NCBI GenBank assembly: GCA_002452095.1 | Contig: DKEG01000004.1 | Location: forward strand, 42,670 to 55,848 | Length of the DNA stretch: 13,179 nucleotides | Reading direction: 5' to 3' | DNA from: Bacteroidales bacterium UBA6828 | GTDB lineage: Bacteria; Bacteroidota; Bacteroidia; Bacteroidales; Paludibacteraceae | Shown here: piece by piece, positions 1 through 6,971 of the stretch | Numbering within the stretch: position 1 is the first letter of the stretch | How the letters are laid out: every line of letters starts with the position of its first letter | Notes under the pieces: generated by a model | What the model saw: only the letters and a program-made list of their open reading frames with translations | What the model was told of the DNA's origin: nothing | The model's database searches: none | Program-made: the position numbers and the translations under genes

Positions 1-1
1 A

Positions 2-1903
2 ACAAGCAACGCACAAACGGTTTATTCACTACACAATACTGTGGTAGATACTACACGTATGACAGGCTGCGAGGGAGAGGATGTATTCTTACGGGGGGCA
101 GAGAATACATCGGAGTCGTCCTATCTGTGGCAACAAATAGAACTCGGAAAAAATATCACCATACCATACCCCGGTAGGACTTACACTTATACTGTCGGCA
201 ACACGACCGACACCATAGTATGCGAGGTGGTAACCACTACGGTTTATGCCAAAAACAATCTGATGGCAAGCGGTGATTTTGAGACCTGCCCGCCCGATTT
301 TGAATCGGATTACCAGTACGCTTTCGATTGGGACAAATCAAAAGGTTGCAACTATAATAGCAGCAATTTTTATGGCGACTGTCCCCAAAATTATATAAAT
401 AACATCTATGCCATTACGGCAAATGCCAATACTTTTTGGCGCGATTATCAAGTACGCCAACCACATAGCGGACAGTATTTTGCATTGTTTGATGCAGGTA
501 AAGAGGGATATGCGTGGAAAGCCGAAACAAAGAAAGGTAACCCTAATCTGAAACTGCAGAAAGATTCCACCTACCTGTTTTCATATTGGGTTGCCCACCC
601 CAATACAAGCGATCATAGCAACTCCCCTGCAGAACTGCAATTCGTACTGATACTGCGCAATGGGACCCAAAAAGCCGATACAGTGGATTTGGGTACCCCG
701 CACAAACTCTATCAGGGGACGGAAAAAGACAACGACTGGCACAAAGTGGAGGTACAATGGACCAACACATTACGCGATTGCGATGATGTGATCATCGGTG
801 TATATGACCGAAACGGCAATGCCGGTATAGGTAACGATTTCTGCTTGGACGACATTATGTTCCAGAACACCACCTATGTCTCTACAGAAGTGCTGCACCG
901 CACCGTATTTATTGTCAGTCCGAAACCACAAGCCGAGTGTTGCCCGACCGTATTGAACGGCAATCCTGTAGATACTACCGTTTGCCTGCAAGACCTGCCT
1001 TATGTTTGGCAAAAGACCATCTATGGTGAGACATTCCGTATCCGTATTGAAAATACCGATGCCACAGGCACTTGCAAAGTGGATACGATTGTCAAGTATA
1101 AAACTGCCCATATCGGTTGTGACAGTATCCGCTTTGCTTTCCGTGTCCACACGCAAGACTGCCATACCTGTCCGCCCGTGGTGGAAGCCGCACCTGTGGA
1201 CACCATAGTCTGCTATGATACGCCATTTCCTTTCCAATGGAGAGGATATTCTTTCAATAGTCCTGATGCTATGGGGATAAGCACAGTCAATTCTGTTATA
1301 AAGTCGCTATCCGACCCCGCTTGCGACAGTTTGAGTCTGACCTTCCGTATTCGGTGCACTGCGCAACCGGTAGAAGACAATACCGATGTGTCTCTCTGCG
1401 AAGACGAACTGCCCTACCAATGGATATGGCTGTCGCAGCCTATCCGCCAAGCGGGCGATTACCTATATACGGAAAAGACGGTACAAGGGTGCGATTCCAT
1501 ACGGCATACCCTGCATCTGTCCATTATACCAAACATTATACAGTACAAGAAATGGGCTGACGTGGTCTTTATTCCGGATTCTGCCGGGCGATACACCTCC
1601 TATCAATGGTATCATAATGCACAACCGATTGCCAATGCCGTTGAGCAGTTTTATCACGCCCCTGAAGGATTAAGCGGGCTGTATCATTGTGTTATGCAAA
1701 CAATAGACGGCACAACGGAACAGTCATGTCCTCAAGATTTTGATGCCATTGCCCGTTCCGCAGATGAGAATGCGGGAGCCGAACCGGTGCGCCGCATAGT
1801 GGCTCAGCGTACAATGTGGATAAGCCCTGTTTTCCGTGTAAAAATAACTACCTATTCCGATAATACTATTCAAGCCGAGAAACAATGCGTAATTCAGCAC
1901 TGA
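2..1903 (+). CDS. Large secreted multidomain surface protein, 5' end outside window
   Basis: The reading frame is open to the first base of the window, so the N-terminus, including any signal peptide, is missing. The GTG at 41 is only an internal codon. Numbered from that codon, residues about 73-280 look like a jelly-roll, carbohydrate-binding-like domain: it opens with NLMASGDFE and closes with the strand GNDFCLDDIMF. Residues about 300-495 hold three divergent repeats of roughly 70-90 residues with the pattern D-T-x-x-C, then LPYxW or FPFQW, then CDSI or CDSL. This repeat style is common in Bacteroidota adhesins and gliding-type surface proteins. Residues about 505-570 resemble an Ig-like fold (YQWYHN, then GLYHC). 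The last 50 residues do not look like a canonical type IX secretion sorting domain. The stop lies 19 nt inside the next gene, so the two are probably co-translated. An adhesin or matrix-binding role is inference; ligand unknown. Confidence 0.8.
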   Translation, partial: TSNAQTVYSLHNTVVDTTRMTGCEGEDVFLRGAENTSESSYLWQQIELGKNITIPYPGRTYTYTVGNTTDTIVCEVVTTTVYAKNNLMASGDFETCPPDFESDYQYAFDWDKSKGCNYNSSNFYGDCPQNYINNIYAITANANTFWRDYQVRQPHSGQYFALFDAGKEGYAWKAETKKGNPNLKLQKDSTYLFSYWVAHPNTSDHSNSPAELQFVLILRNGTQKADTVDLGTPHKLYQGTEKDNDWHKVEVQWTNTLRDCDDVIIGVYDRNGNAGIGNDFCLDDIMFQNTTYVSTEVLHRTVFIVSPKPQAECCPTVLNGNPVDTTVCLQDLPYVWQKTIYGETFRIRIENTDATGTCKVDTIVKYKTAHIGCDSIRFAFRVHTQDCHTCPPVVEAAPVDTIVCYDTPFPFQWRGYSFNSPDAMGISTVNSVIKSLSDPACDSLSLTFRIRCTAQPVEDNTDVSLCEDELPYQWIWLSQPIRQAGDYLYTEKTVQGCDSIRHTLHLSIIPNIIQYKKWADVVFIPDSAGRYTSYQWYHNAQPIANAVEQFYHAPEGLSGLYHCVMQTIDGTTEQSCPQDFDAIARSADENAGAEPVRRIVAQRTMWISPVFRVKITTYSDNTIQAEKQCVIQH

Positions 1904-2895
1904 CCCTAACTCTACGCTTTGGCATTTGTGTGCTTTGTTTGGCATATACAATACCCGTACAGGCACAACGCAACGGACTATACGGCACCTCCACCCGCTC
2001 CGGTCGTGAAGTGTCATTCGACGTGGCAATAGGAGCGGGCTATTCTCAATTGGGATACAACACAGCCCAAACCGATTTGAAGACCTCTACCATCGGCGAT
2101 TACGGAATAAACGCACACCTCGGAATAAACTATTTCTTTACCACGTATTTCGGTATCGGTGTGGGAGCCGACTTTACACGGTATGGCCAGTCGGTTTCGT
2201 TAGATGACAACCGCCTTGTATGGAATGACGTTACAGATACCGATGCAGACGATATGGTCGCTGGGGAACGGTATGACCATATATTGGCTATCTACAAGTG
2301 GCGCGAACGGCAGCAGCAACTCTATATTGCTCCGCAACTGATGCTAATGTCGGTAGTACCTTTCTCACATCTCAGTCTGCAAATAGCAGCCGGCGCAGAA
2401 TATGGATTTTGCGTACAATCTTCTTATCGTGCATCCGGCGATATAGAGCATACCGGTTTCTATGACAAATGGGGACTGACGCTCTACGATGTACCGGCAC
2501 ACGGTTTCTACCGCACCACCGGTTTTGCTCCGGAAGGCAACCTGAAAGACCGGTTTGCCAACCGGCAACAATTATCCATAGTAGGCAGGATAGGTGTACT
2601 CATTCCGTTAACCCGTTCTTTGGATTTATGCGCAGATGTACTGTGCAAGTATGCGGTCTATACATCGCCCGGCACAAGCAATACCGCCGGCGGGAATAGA
2701 GAGGTCGGTTTCCACGAAAACGCCACAGATAAAAACGTACGCGATCCGCACTATTTCATACCGGAATACAGCACACTTATCTCCACCCCTGTTGTATCAG
2801 GCAAATACTCGCCTTTTCTGACGGGTATAGAAATAGGAATCCGCTATCGGCTCCCGCTGCATAAGTCATTCCCGTGCCGCTGCATTGCGGACTGA
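1885..2895 (+). CDS. Outer-membrane beta-barrel protein with signal peptide
   Basis: The 336-residue product starts with a clear signal peptide: basic MR start, hydrophobic core LRFGICVLCLAYTIPV, and a likely signal peptidase I site after VQA near residue 27. The rest alternates polar and hydrophobic residues as in beta-strands with aromatic girdles (for example VSFDVAIGAGYSQLGY, GINYFFTTYFGIGVGADF, GIEIGIRYRL), which is typical of Bacteroidota outer-membrane barrels of the OmpA-N or OMP_b-brl type. The ATG sits inside the 3' end of the upstream surface-protein gene with a 19-nt overlap, which points to translational coupling and a shared function. A barrel next to a repeat-rich adhesin recalls SprB/PorP-SprF pairs, but I see no specific PorP/SprF signature, so that link is only a possibility. 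A rho-independent terminator follows 50 nt after the stop. Confidence 0.75.
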   Translation: MRNSALTLTLRFGICVLCLAYTIPVQAQRNGLYGTSTRSGREVSFDVAIGAGYSQLGYNTAQTDLKTSTIGDYGINAHLGINYFFTTYFGIGVGADFTRYGQSVSLDDNRLVWNDVTDTDADDMVAGERYDHILAIYKWRERQQQLYIAPQLMLMSVVPFSHLSLQIAAGAEYGFCVQSSYRASGDIEHTGFYDKWGLTLYDVPAHGFYRTTGFAPEGNLKDRFANRQQLSIVGRIGVLIPLTRSLDLCADVLCKYAVYTSPGTSNTAGGNREVGFHENATDKNVRDPHYFIPEYSTLISTPVVSGKYSPFLTGIEIGIRYRLPLHKSFPCRCIAD

Positions 2896-2945
2896 CAAAC
2901 TTCCGACAACACAAATACTTTCCATTGTTTCCGAGCATACAAAAG

Positions 2946-2977
2946 AGGCTGTCAACCCTGTGTCAGACAGCCTTTTT
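2946..2977 (+). terminator. Rho-independent terminator after the beta-barrel gene
   Basis: An 8-bp perfect stem (AGGCTGTC with GACAGCCT, 12-nt loop) is followed immediately by a T run. It lies about 50 nt past the beta-barrel stop and separates that transcription unit from the fumarase promoter. Confidence 0.85.
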
Positions 2978-3082
2978 ATGTTGCACCCTCAGCATATTGT
3001 ATTATTAACAACCCGATAATCACCCGATGCCGTTATACGGAGTATATAGACTTCGATTAACTCTAACTATATTGGAAGGGGG

Positions 3083-3115
3083 CTTGTACATATCGAAAAA
3101 AAGCAGTAACTTTGC
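3083..3115 (+). promoter_or_regulatory. Bacteroidota-type promoter of the fumarase operon
   Basis: CTTG at 3083-3086 is separated by 20 nt from TAACTTTGC at 3107-3115. This matches the Bacteroidota -33 TTTG and -7 TAnnTTTG consensus (known for Bacteroides). The expected start of transcription is near 3119-3122, giving an A-rich leader of about 50 nt before the fumarase ATG. The rlmN promoter has the same two boxes and the same spacing. Confidence 0.8.
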
Positions 3116-3131
3116 ACGTCTTAAGAGACGT
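3116..3131 (+). promoter_or_regulatory. Palindrome at the predicted fumarase transcription start
   Basis: ACGTCT and AGACGT form a perfect 6-bp inverted repeat around a TAAG loop. It begins one base after the -7 box and spans the predicted +1. It could be an operator half-site pair or a 5' mRNA hairpin that protects the transcript. Neither role can be decided from sequence alone. Confidence 0.45.
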
Positions 3132-3173
3132 TTGAAATAAACAAACAACGTATAAACGAACAAACCTAATAAT

Positions 3174-4814
3174 ATGGAATTCAAGTATGCACCGATGTTT
3201 CAACTCGGTAAAGACGAAACGGAGTACTATCTGCTGACCAAAGACTATGTGTCGGTTGGCGAGTTTGAGGGACACCCGATCTTGAAAGTGGAAGCCGAAG
3301 GTCTCACCAAGATGGCGCAACAGGCTTTCCACGACGTGAGTTTTATGCTGCGCCGCAGCCACAACGAGCAGGTAGCCAAGATATTGCGCGACCCGGAAGC
3401 CAGTGCCAACGACAAGTATGTGGCTCTCACATTCCTGCGCAATGCCGAAGTGGCTTGCAAGGGGCAACTGCCGCTCTGCCAGGATACCGGAACGGCTATC
3501 GTACACGGTGAGAAAGGGCAGCAGGTCTGGACGGGCTACTGCGACGAAGAGGCATTGAGCCACGGTGTTTATAACACATATACTCAGGACAACCTGCGCT
3601 ATTCGCAGAACGCACCGCTTACGATGTACGAGGAAGTGAACACAAAATGCAACCTGCCCGCCCAGATAGACATTGAGGCTACCGAGGGTATGGAATACCG
3701 CTTCCTGTGCGTAACCAAAGGCGGCGGCAGCGCGAACAAGACCTACCTCTACCAGGAGACCAAAGCGCGTATTCAGAACCCCGGCACACTGATTCCGTTC
3801 CTTGTGGAGAAAATAAAGAGTCTTGGTACAGCCGCCTGCCCGCCGTACCATATCGCTATCGTCATAGGCGGCACCAGTGCGGAGAAGAACCTGCTGACCG
3901 TCAAGTTGGCATCCACCCACTACTACGACAGTCTGCCTACCACGGGCGACGAGACAGGGCGTGCCTTCCGCGATACCGAGTTGGAGAGGACGCTGCTGCA
4001 AGAGGCATACAAGATAGGTCTCGGTGCACAGTTCGGCGGCAAGTATATGGCGCACGACGTGCGTGTGGTACGCCTGCCGCGCCATGGTGCCAGTTGCCCT
4101 ATCGGCTTGGGTGTCAGTTGCTCAGCCGACCGCAACATCAAGTGCAAAATCAACAAAGACGGTATCTGGCTGGAGCGTCTGGACAACAACCCGGGCAGCC
4201 TGATACCCGAGGAGTTGCGCCATGCCGGTGAGGGCGATGCCGTGCGTATTGACCTCAACCAGCCGATGCGCGATGTATGCAATATCCTGACCAAATACCC
4301 GATAGGTACCCGCCTCTCGCTCAACGGCACTATCATCGTGGGACGCGACATCGCCCATGCAAAAATCAAAGCACGCCTTGATGCCGGCGAACCGATGCCC
4401 GAGTATTTGAAAGACCACCCTATCTACTATGCAGGTCCTGCCAAGACGCCTAAGGGTATGGCTTGCGGCTCGATGGGTCCGACCACGGCAGGGCGTATGG
4501 ATCCGTATGTGGACGAGTTCCAAGACCACGGAGGCAGCCTGATTATGCTGGCTAAAGGCAACCGCTCGATAGATGTAACCAATGCATGCAAGAAGCACGG
4601 CGGGTTCTACCTCGGTTCGATTGGCGGACCGGCTGCTATCCTGGCACAGGAGAACATCAAGTCGATCGAGTGCGTGGAGTACCCCGAATTGGGTATGGAA
4701 GCCATTTGGAAAATTGAGGTGGAGAACTTCCCCGCATTCATCCTTGTGGACGACAAAGGCAACGATTTCTTCAAGCAACTCAAGCCGTGCACGGGGTGTA
4801 CCATACTCAATTAA
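3174..4814 (+). CDS. fumA: Fumarate hydratase class I (iron-sulfur, oxygen-sensitive type)
   Basis: The cytoplasmic enzyme interconverts fumarate and malate, serving the reductive branch to succinate in anaerobic Bacteroidales. The 546-residue length is that of single-chain FumA/FumB enzymes. The N-terminal alpha domain carries LCQDTGTA, GGGSANKTYLYQ and GASCPIGLGVSCSADR. Cys102, Cys222 and Cys316 fall where the three [4Fe-4S] ligands of Escherichia coli FumA (105, 224, 318) are expected. The C-terminal beta domain carries GTIIVGRDIAHAK, GMACGSMGPTTAGRMDPY and KHGGFYLGSIGGPAA. The ATG at 3174 follows an AT-rich leader and gives the expected N-terminus. It is the first gene behind the strong promoter at 3083-3115. 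A 76-nt spacer separates it from the M23-like gene. The symbol follows the E. coli paralog; fumB would be equally valid. Confidence 0.96.
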   Translation: MEFKYAPMFQLGKDETEYYLLTKDYVSVGEFEGHPILKVEAEGLTKMAQQAFHDVSFMLRRSHNEQVAKILRDPEASANDKYVALTFLRNAEVACKGQLPLCQDTGTAIVHGEKGQQVWTGYCDEEALSHGVYNTYTQDNLRYSQNAPLTMYEEVNTKCNLPAQIDIEATEGMEYRFLCVTKGGGSANKTYLYQETKARIQNPGTLIPFLVEKIKSLGTAACPPYHIAIVIGGTSAEKNLLTVKLASTHYYDSLPTTGDETGRAFRDTELERTLLQEAYKIGLGAQFGGKYMAHDVRVVRLPRHGASCPIGLGVSCSADRNIKCKINKDGIWLERLDNNPGSLIPEELRHAGEGDAVRIDLNQPMRDVCNILTKYPIGTRLSLNGTIIVGRDIAHAKIKARLDAGEPMPEYLKDHPIYYAGPAKTPKGMACGSMGPTTAGRMDPYVDEFQDHGGSLIMLAKGNRSIDVTNACKKHGGFYLGSIGGPAAILAQENIKSIECVEYPELGMEAIWKIEVENFPAFILVDDKGNDFFKQLKPCTGCTILN

Positions 4815-4821
4815 CAATTAA
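4808..4821 (+). repeat. 7-bp tandem repeat CAATTAA x2 over the fumarase stop
   Basis: Two perfect copies of CAATTAA lie end to end. The first copy contains the TAA stop of the fumarase gene. A third, diverged unit (TAATATG) may follow. Short alone, but it fits the pattern of microrepeats at the gene junctions downstream. Confidence 0.5.
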
Positions 4822-4835
4822 TAATATGCAGAGCA

Positions 4836-4880
4836 GGTTATAGGTCTGATGGGACTTATTAGCCCTATCAGACCTATACC
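4836..4880 (+). promoter_or_regulatory. Long imperfect hairpin just upstream of the M23-like gene
   Basis: The left arm GGTTATAGGTCTGATGGG pairs with the right arm CCCTATCAGACCTATACC with only one bulged T on each side; the loop is about 9 nt (4854-4862). No T run follows, so it does not look like an intrinsic terminator. The right arm ends 10 nt before the ATG at 4891, where the ribosome would dock. It may therefore affect translation of the second gene, or be a processing or stability element that uncouples fumarase levels from the genes below. Confidence 0.6.
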
Positions 4881-4890
4881 ATCTCCTACT

Positions 4891-5733
4891 ATGGATAACA
4901 ATCGGCAGAAAAAGAAAGGTTTTTGGCAGCGGGCACGGTACAAATACCGTTTGACCGTGATAGACGAGAGCAGTCTGAATGAGAAATGGCATATCCGCTT
5001 GAGCGGACTCGGCGTATTCAGTATGCTCTTTCTGCTGTTTGTCATAGTAGTGGGCGTTTTCTCGCTGTTGATTATCTACACTCCTATCCGCAATGTCTTA
5101 CCCGGGTATGGCGAGAGTATTCGCCAACAACTGATTACCGAGTCGGCGCGAGTGGATTCACTCAGTACCGACCTCGAGTTGCAACGCCGTTACCTGGAGG
5201 TAATCAAACAGGTTACTGCGGGCGAGATTCAGTCCGACACGGTGCAGAGTCTCGACTCTATGCAGATTGTTATGCGGGCGGAGTTGCTCGAAGCCAAAAA
5301 CCAAGCCACCGAGGAGTTTCTCTCACAGTACGAGGAAAAAGAGAAAGACTATCTGCAGTTCTTTGATACGCCTAACACTTTGCCTACCATCAGTTTTTTC
5401 AGACCGGTACAAGGTGTGGTTGCAGCGCATTACGCACCCGAACAAAAGCAATACGGTATCGTACTGCTGACCACAGACGACAAGAATGTTACTTCCGTAC
5501 TATCCGGCACGGTCATCTATGTACAACAGGAACAGGACGACACCTACACAATGCTGGTGCAGCACGAGAACTACCTGAGTGTGTACCGCCGGATAGGAAC
5601 GGTGCTGAAGCAGGTAGGAGCACAAGTGCAATCAGGGGAAACACTCGGTATAGTCGGCGAACAGCGGCTGTTGGGTTTCGAATTGTGGAAAAACGGTCAG
5701 TGCATCAACCCCGAAGAAGTGATTGCGTTTTAA
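4891..5733 (+). CDS. Membrane-anchored degenerate M23/LytM-like protein
   Basis: A 280-residue protein with a basic cytoplasmic N-terminus, one membrane segment (about 37-62), a coiled-coil-prone stretch (about 75-155) and a C-terminal LytM-like domain (about 170-280). The fold is recognisable from GTVIYVQQ, MLVQHEN, VQSGETLGIVG and FELWKNGQCINPEEVI. The zinc ligands of active M23 peptidases are absent: HxGxD reads QYGIV, YxHL reads YRRI, and HLHFE reads LLGFE. It is probably not a hydrolase; EnvC/NlpD-type activators of wall hydrolases are a known precedent, and such a role here is inference. The ATG at 4891 is preferred over the in-frame ATG at 4849, which lies inside the hairpin and adds residues not expected in the family. 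An M23 protein beside dxr and rseP is an arrangement I recall from other Bacteroidales. Confidence 0.8.
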   Translation: MDNNRQKKKGFWQRARYKYRLTVIDESSLNEKWHIRLSGLGVFSMLFLLFVIVVGVFSLLIIYTPIRNVLPGYGESIRQQLITESARVDSLSTDLELQRRYLEVIKQVTAGEIQSDTVQSLDSMQIVMRAELLEAKNQATEEFLSQYEEKEKDYLQFFDTPNTLPTISFFRPVQGVVAAHYAPEQKQYGIVLLTTDDKNVTSVLSGTVIYVQQEQDDTYTMLVQHENYLSVYRRIGTVLKQVGAQVQSGETLGIVGEQRLLGFELWKNGQCINPEEVIAF

Positions 5734-5753
5734 GGGCGAAATTTGTAAATTTG
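5723..5753 (+). promoter_or_regulatory. Possible secondary promoter for dxr inside the 8-bp repeat
   Basis: TTG at 5723-5725 is followed after exactly 20 nt by TAAATTTG at 5746-5753, which fits TAnnTTTG. The -7 box arises from the junction of two 8-bp repeat units. A second box, TAGATTTG at 5762-5769, has no matching -33. It could give dxr-rseP an internal start, but the box is expected by chance in such AT-rich sequence. Confidence 0.3.
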
Positions 5754-5772
5754 TAAGTGTGTAGATTTGTAA
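5741..5772 (+). repeat. 8-bp tandem repeat ATTTGTAA x4 ending at the dxr start codon
   Basis: Four consecutive 8-bp units: ATTTGTAA, ATTTGTAA, GTGTGTAG (5 of 8 matching), ATTTGTAA. The last unit ends on the base before the dxr ATG. The array fills nearly the whole 39-nt gap after the M23-like stop, with only GGGCGAA left over. Confidence 0.8.
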
Positions 5773-6933
5773 ATGAAACAGATTGCGATATTAGGCAGCA
5801 CGGGCAGTATCGGCACGCAAACTTTGGACGTTGTGCGGGCGAACCCGGACCGCTTTGAGGTGTACGCCATCTCGGCGAACCGTAGCATCGACCTGCTCAT
5901 ACGGCAGGCACGGGAGTTCCACCCCGAAGTGGTGTGCATTGCCGACGAGAGTCTCTATCAGCCGCTCAAAGAAGCACTCTCCGACCTGCCTATCAAGGTG
6001 TGGGCAGGTGCAGACGCCATAGCCGAGATGGTGATGATGCCGAGTATCGACATCGTGGTGGCGGCAATGGTAGGCTATGCCGGTTTGCGTCCCACGATGG
6101 AGGCTATACGGGCAGGCAAGACCATCGCCCTTGCCAACAAAGAGACCCTCGTCGTGGCGGGGGACATCATCTGCCGTCTGGCACAGCAATACCACACCCC
6201 TATCCTGCCGGTGGACAGCGAGCACTCGGCTATCTTCCAGTCGCTTGCGGGAGAACAGAACAACGAGATAGAGAAGATTCTCCTTACCGCCAGCGGCGGA
6301 CCATTCCGCACCTTCACCCGCGAGCAGATGGCGCACGTTACGGCAGTCGATGCCCTCAAGCACCCCAACTGGGACATGGGCGCAAAGATTACCATCGACT
6401 CCGCCAGTATGATGAACAAAGGTTTCGAGGTCATCGAAGCCAAGTGGCTGTTCGGCGTAGAGGTGGACAGGATTGAGGTGCTGGTTCACCCGCAGTCCAT
6501 CGTGCATAGTGCGGTGCAGTTCCGCGACGGGGCGGTGAAAGCCCAACTCGGAGCCCCCGACATGCGCCTGCCTATCCAGTATGCACTCACCTATCCCGAG
6601 CGGCTTCCGAGCGATTTCCCGCGCTTGGACCTGTTACTGACGCACGACCTGTCTTTCGAGAAACCCGATTTGGAGCGATTCCCGAACCTCGCTTTGGCAT
6701 ACCAAGCCACCCGCCGCGGGGGCAATATCCCCTGTGTACTCAATGCCGCTAACGAGGTGGCAAACCTCGCTTTCCGTCGGGGGCAATGCGGCTTCCTGCA
6801 GATGTCGGACATCATAGCCGATACAATGGCTAAAGCGGAATATATCGCCGCTCCTACCTACGAAGACTATGTAGCAACCGACACGGCTGCAAGGCAGATC
6901 GCCGAAGCAGCAATTTGTAAATTCTATTCATAA
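5773..6933 (+). CDS. dxr: 1-deoxy-D-xylulose 5-phosphate reductoisomerase
   Basis: Catalyses the second step of the methylerythritol phosphate pathway: DXP to MEP with NADPH and a divalent metal, in the cytoplasm. The 386-residue length is normal. The NADPH-binding loop is ILGSTGSIG at residues 6-14. Metal ligands are Asp148 and Glu150 in PVDSEHSA and Glu219 in MNKGFEVIEA, matching Asp150, Glu152 and Glu231 of E. coli. The substrate-binding stretches TASGGPF and HPNWDMGAKITIDSASMMNKG are intact. The C-terminal NAANEVA motif is also present. The start is the ATG directly after the 8-bp repeat. The last residues (ICKFYS) and the stop run into the next AT-rich repeat, so the very C-terminus may have been altered by repeat growth. 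It precedes rseP by 38 nt. Confidence 0.97.
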   Translation: MKQIAILGSTGSIGTQTLDVVRANPDRFEVYAISANRSIDLLIRQAREFHPEVVCIADESLYQPLKEALSDLPIKVWAGADAIAEMVMMPSIDIVVAAMVGYAGLRPTMEAIRAGKTIALANKETLVVAGDIICRLAQQYHTPILPVDSEHSAIFQSLAGEQNNEIEKILLTASGGPFRTFTREQMAHVTAVDALKHPNWDMGAKITIDSASMMNKGFEVIEAKWLFGVEVDRIEVLVHPQSIVHSAVQFRDGAVKAQLGAPDMRLPIQYALTYPERLPSDFPRLDLLLTHDLSFEKPDLERFPNLALAYQATRRGGNIPCVLNAANEVANLAFRRGQCGFLQMSDIIADTMAKAEYIAAPTYEDYVATDTAARQIAEAAICKFYS

Positions 6934-6963
6934 TTCTTCATTCATAATTCATAATTCATAATT
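6926..6963 (+). repeat. 7-bp tandem repeat ATTCATA x5 between dxr and rseP
   Basis: Units read ATTCATA, ATTCTTC, ATTCATA, ATTCATA, ATTCATA, then a partial ATT. The dxr stop TAA (6931-6933) straddles the first and second units. The array occupies the whole gap up to the A-rich stretch before the rseP ATG. Confidence 0.85.
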
Positions 6964-6971
6964 AGAAAAAA

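Noticed and set aside
3063..4085. A 340-codon minus-strand frame opposite fumarase
   Set aside because: Shadow of the fumarase codon use; no recognisable protein and it would run through the fumarase promoter.
4849..4890. Upstream in-frame ATG for the M23-like protein
   Set aside because: It lies inside the long hairpin and adds residues that read like translated repeat; the ATG at 4891 begins a normal basic N-terminus.
5791..6546. A 251-codon minus-strand frame opposite dxr
   Set aside because: His/Arg-rich nonsense translation opposite a well-conserved enzyme.
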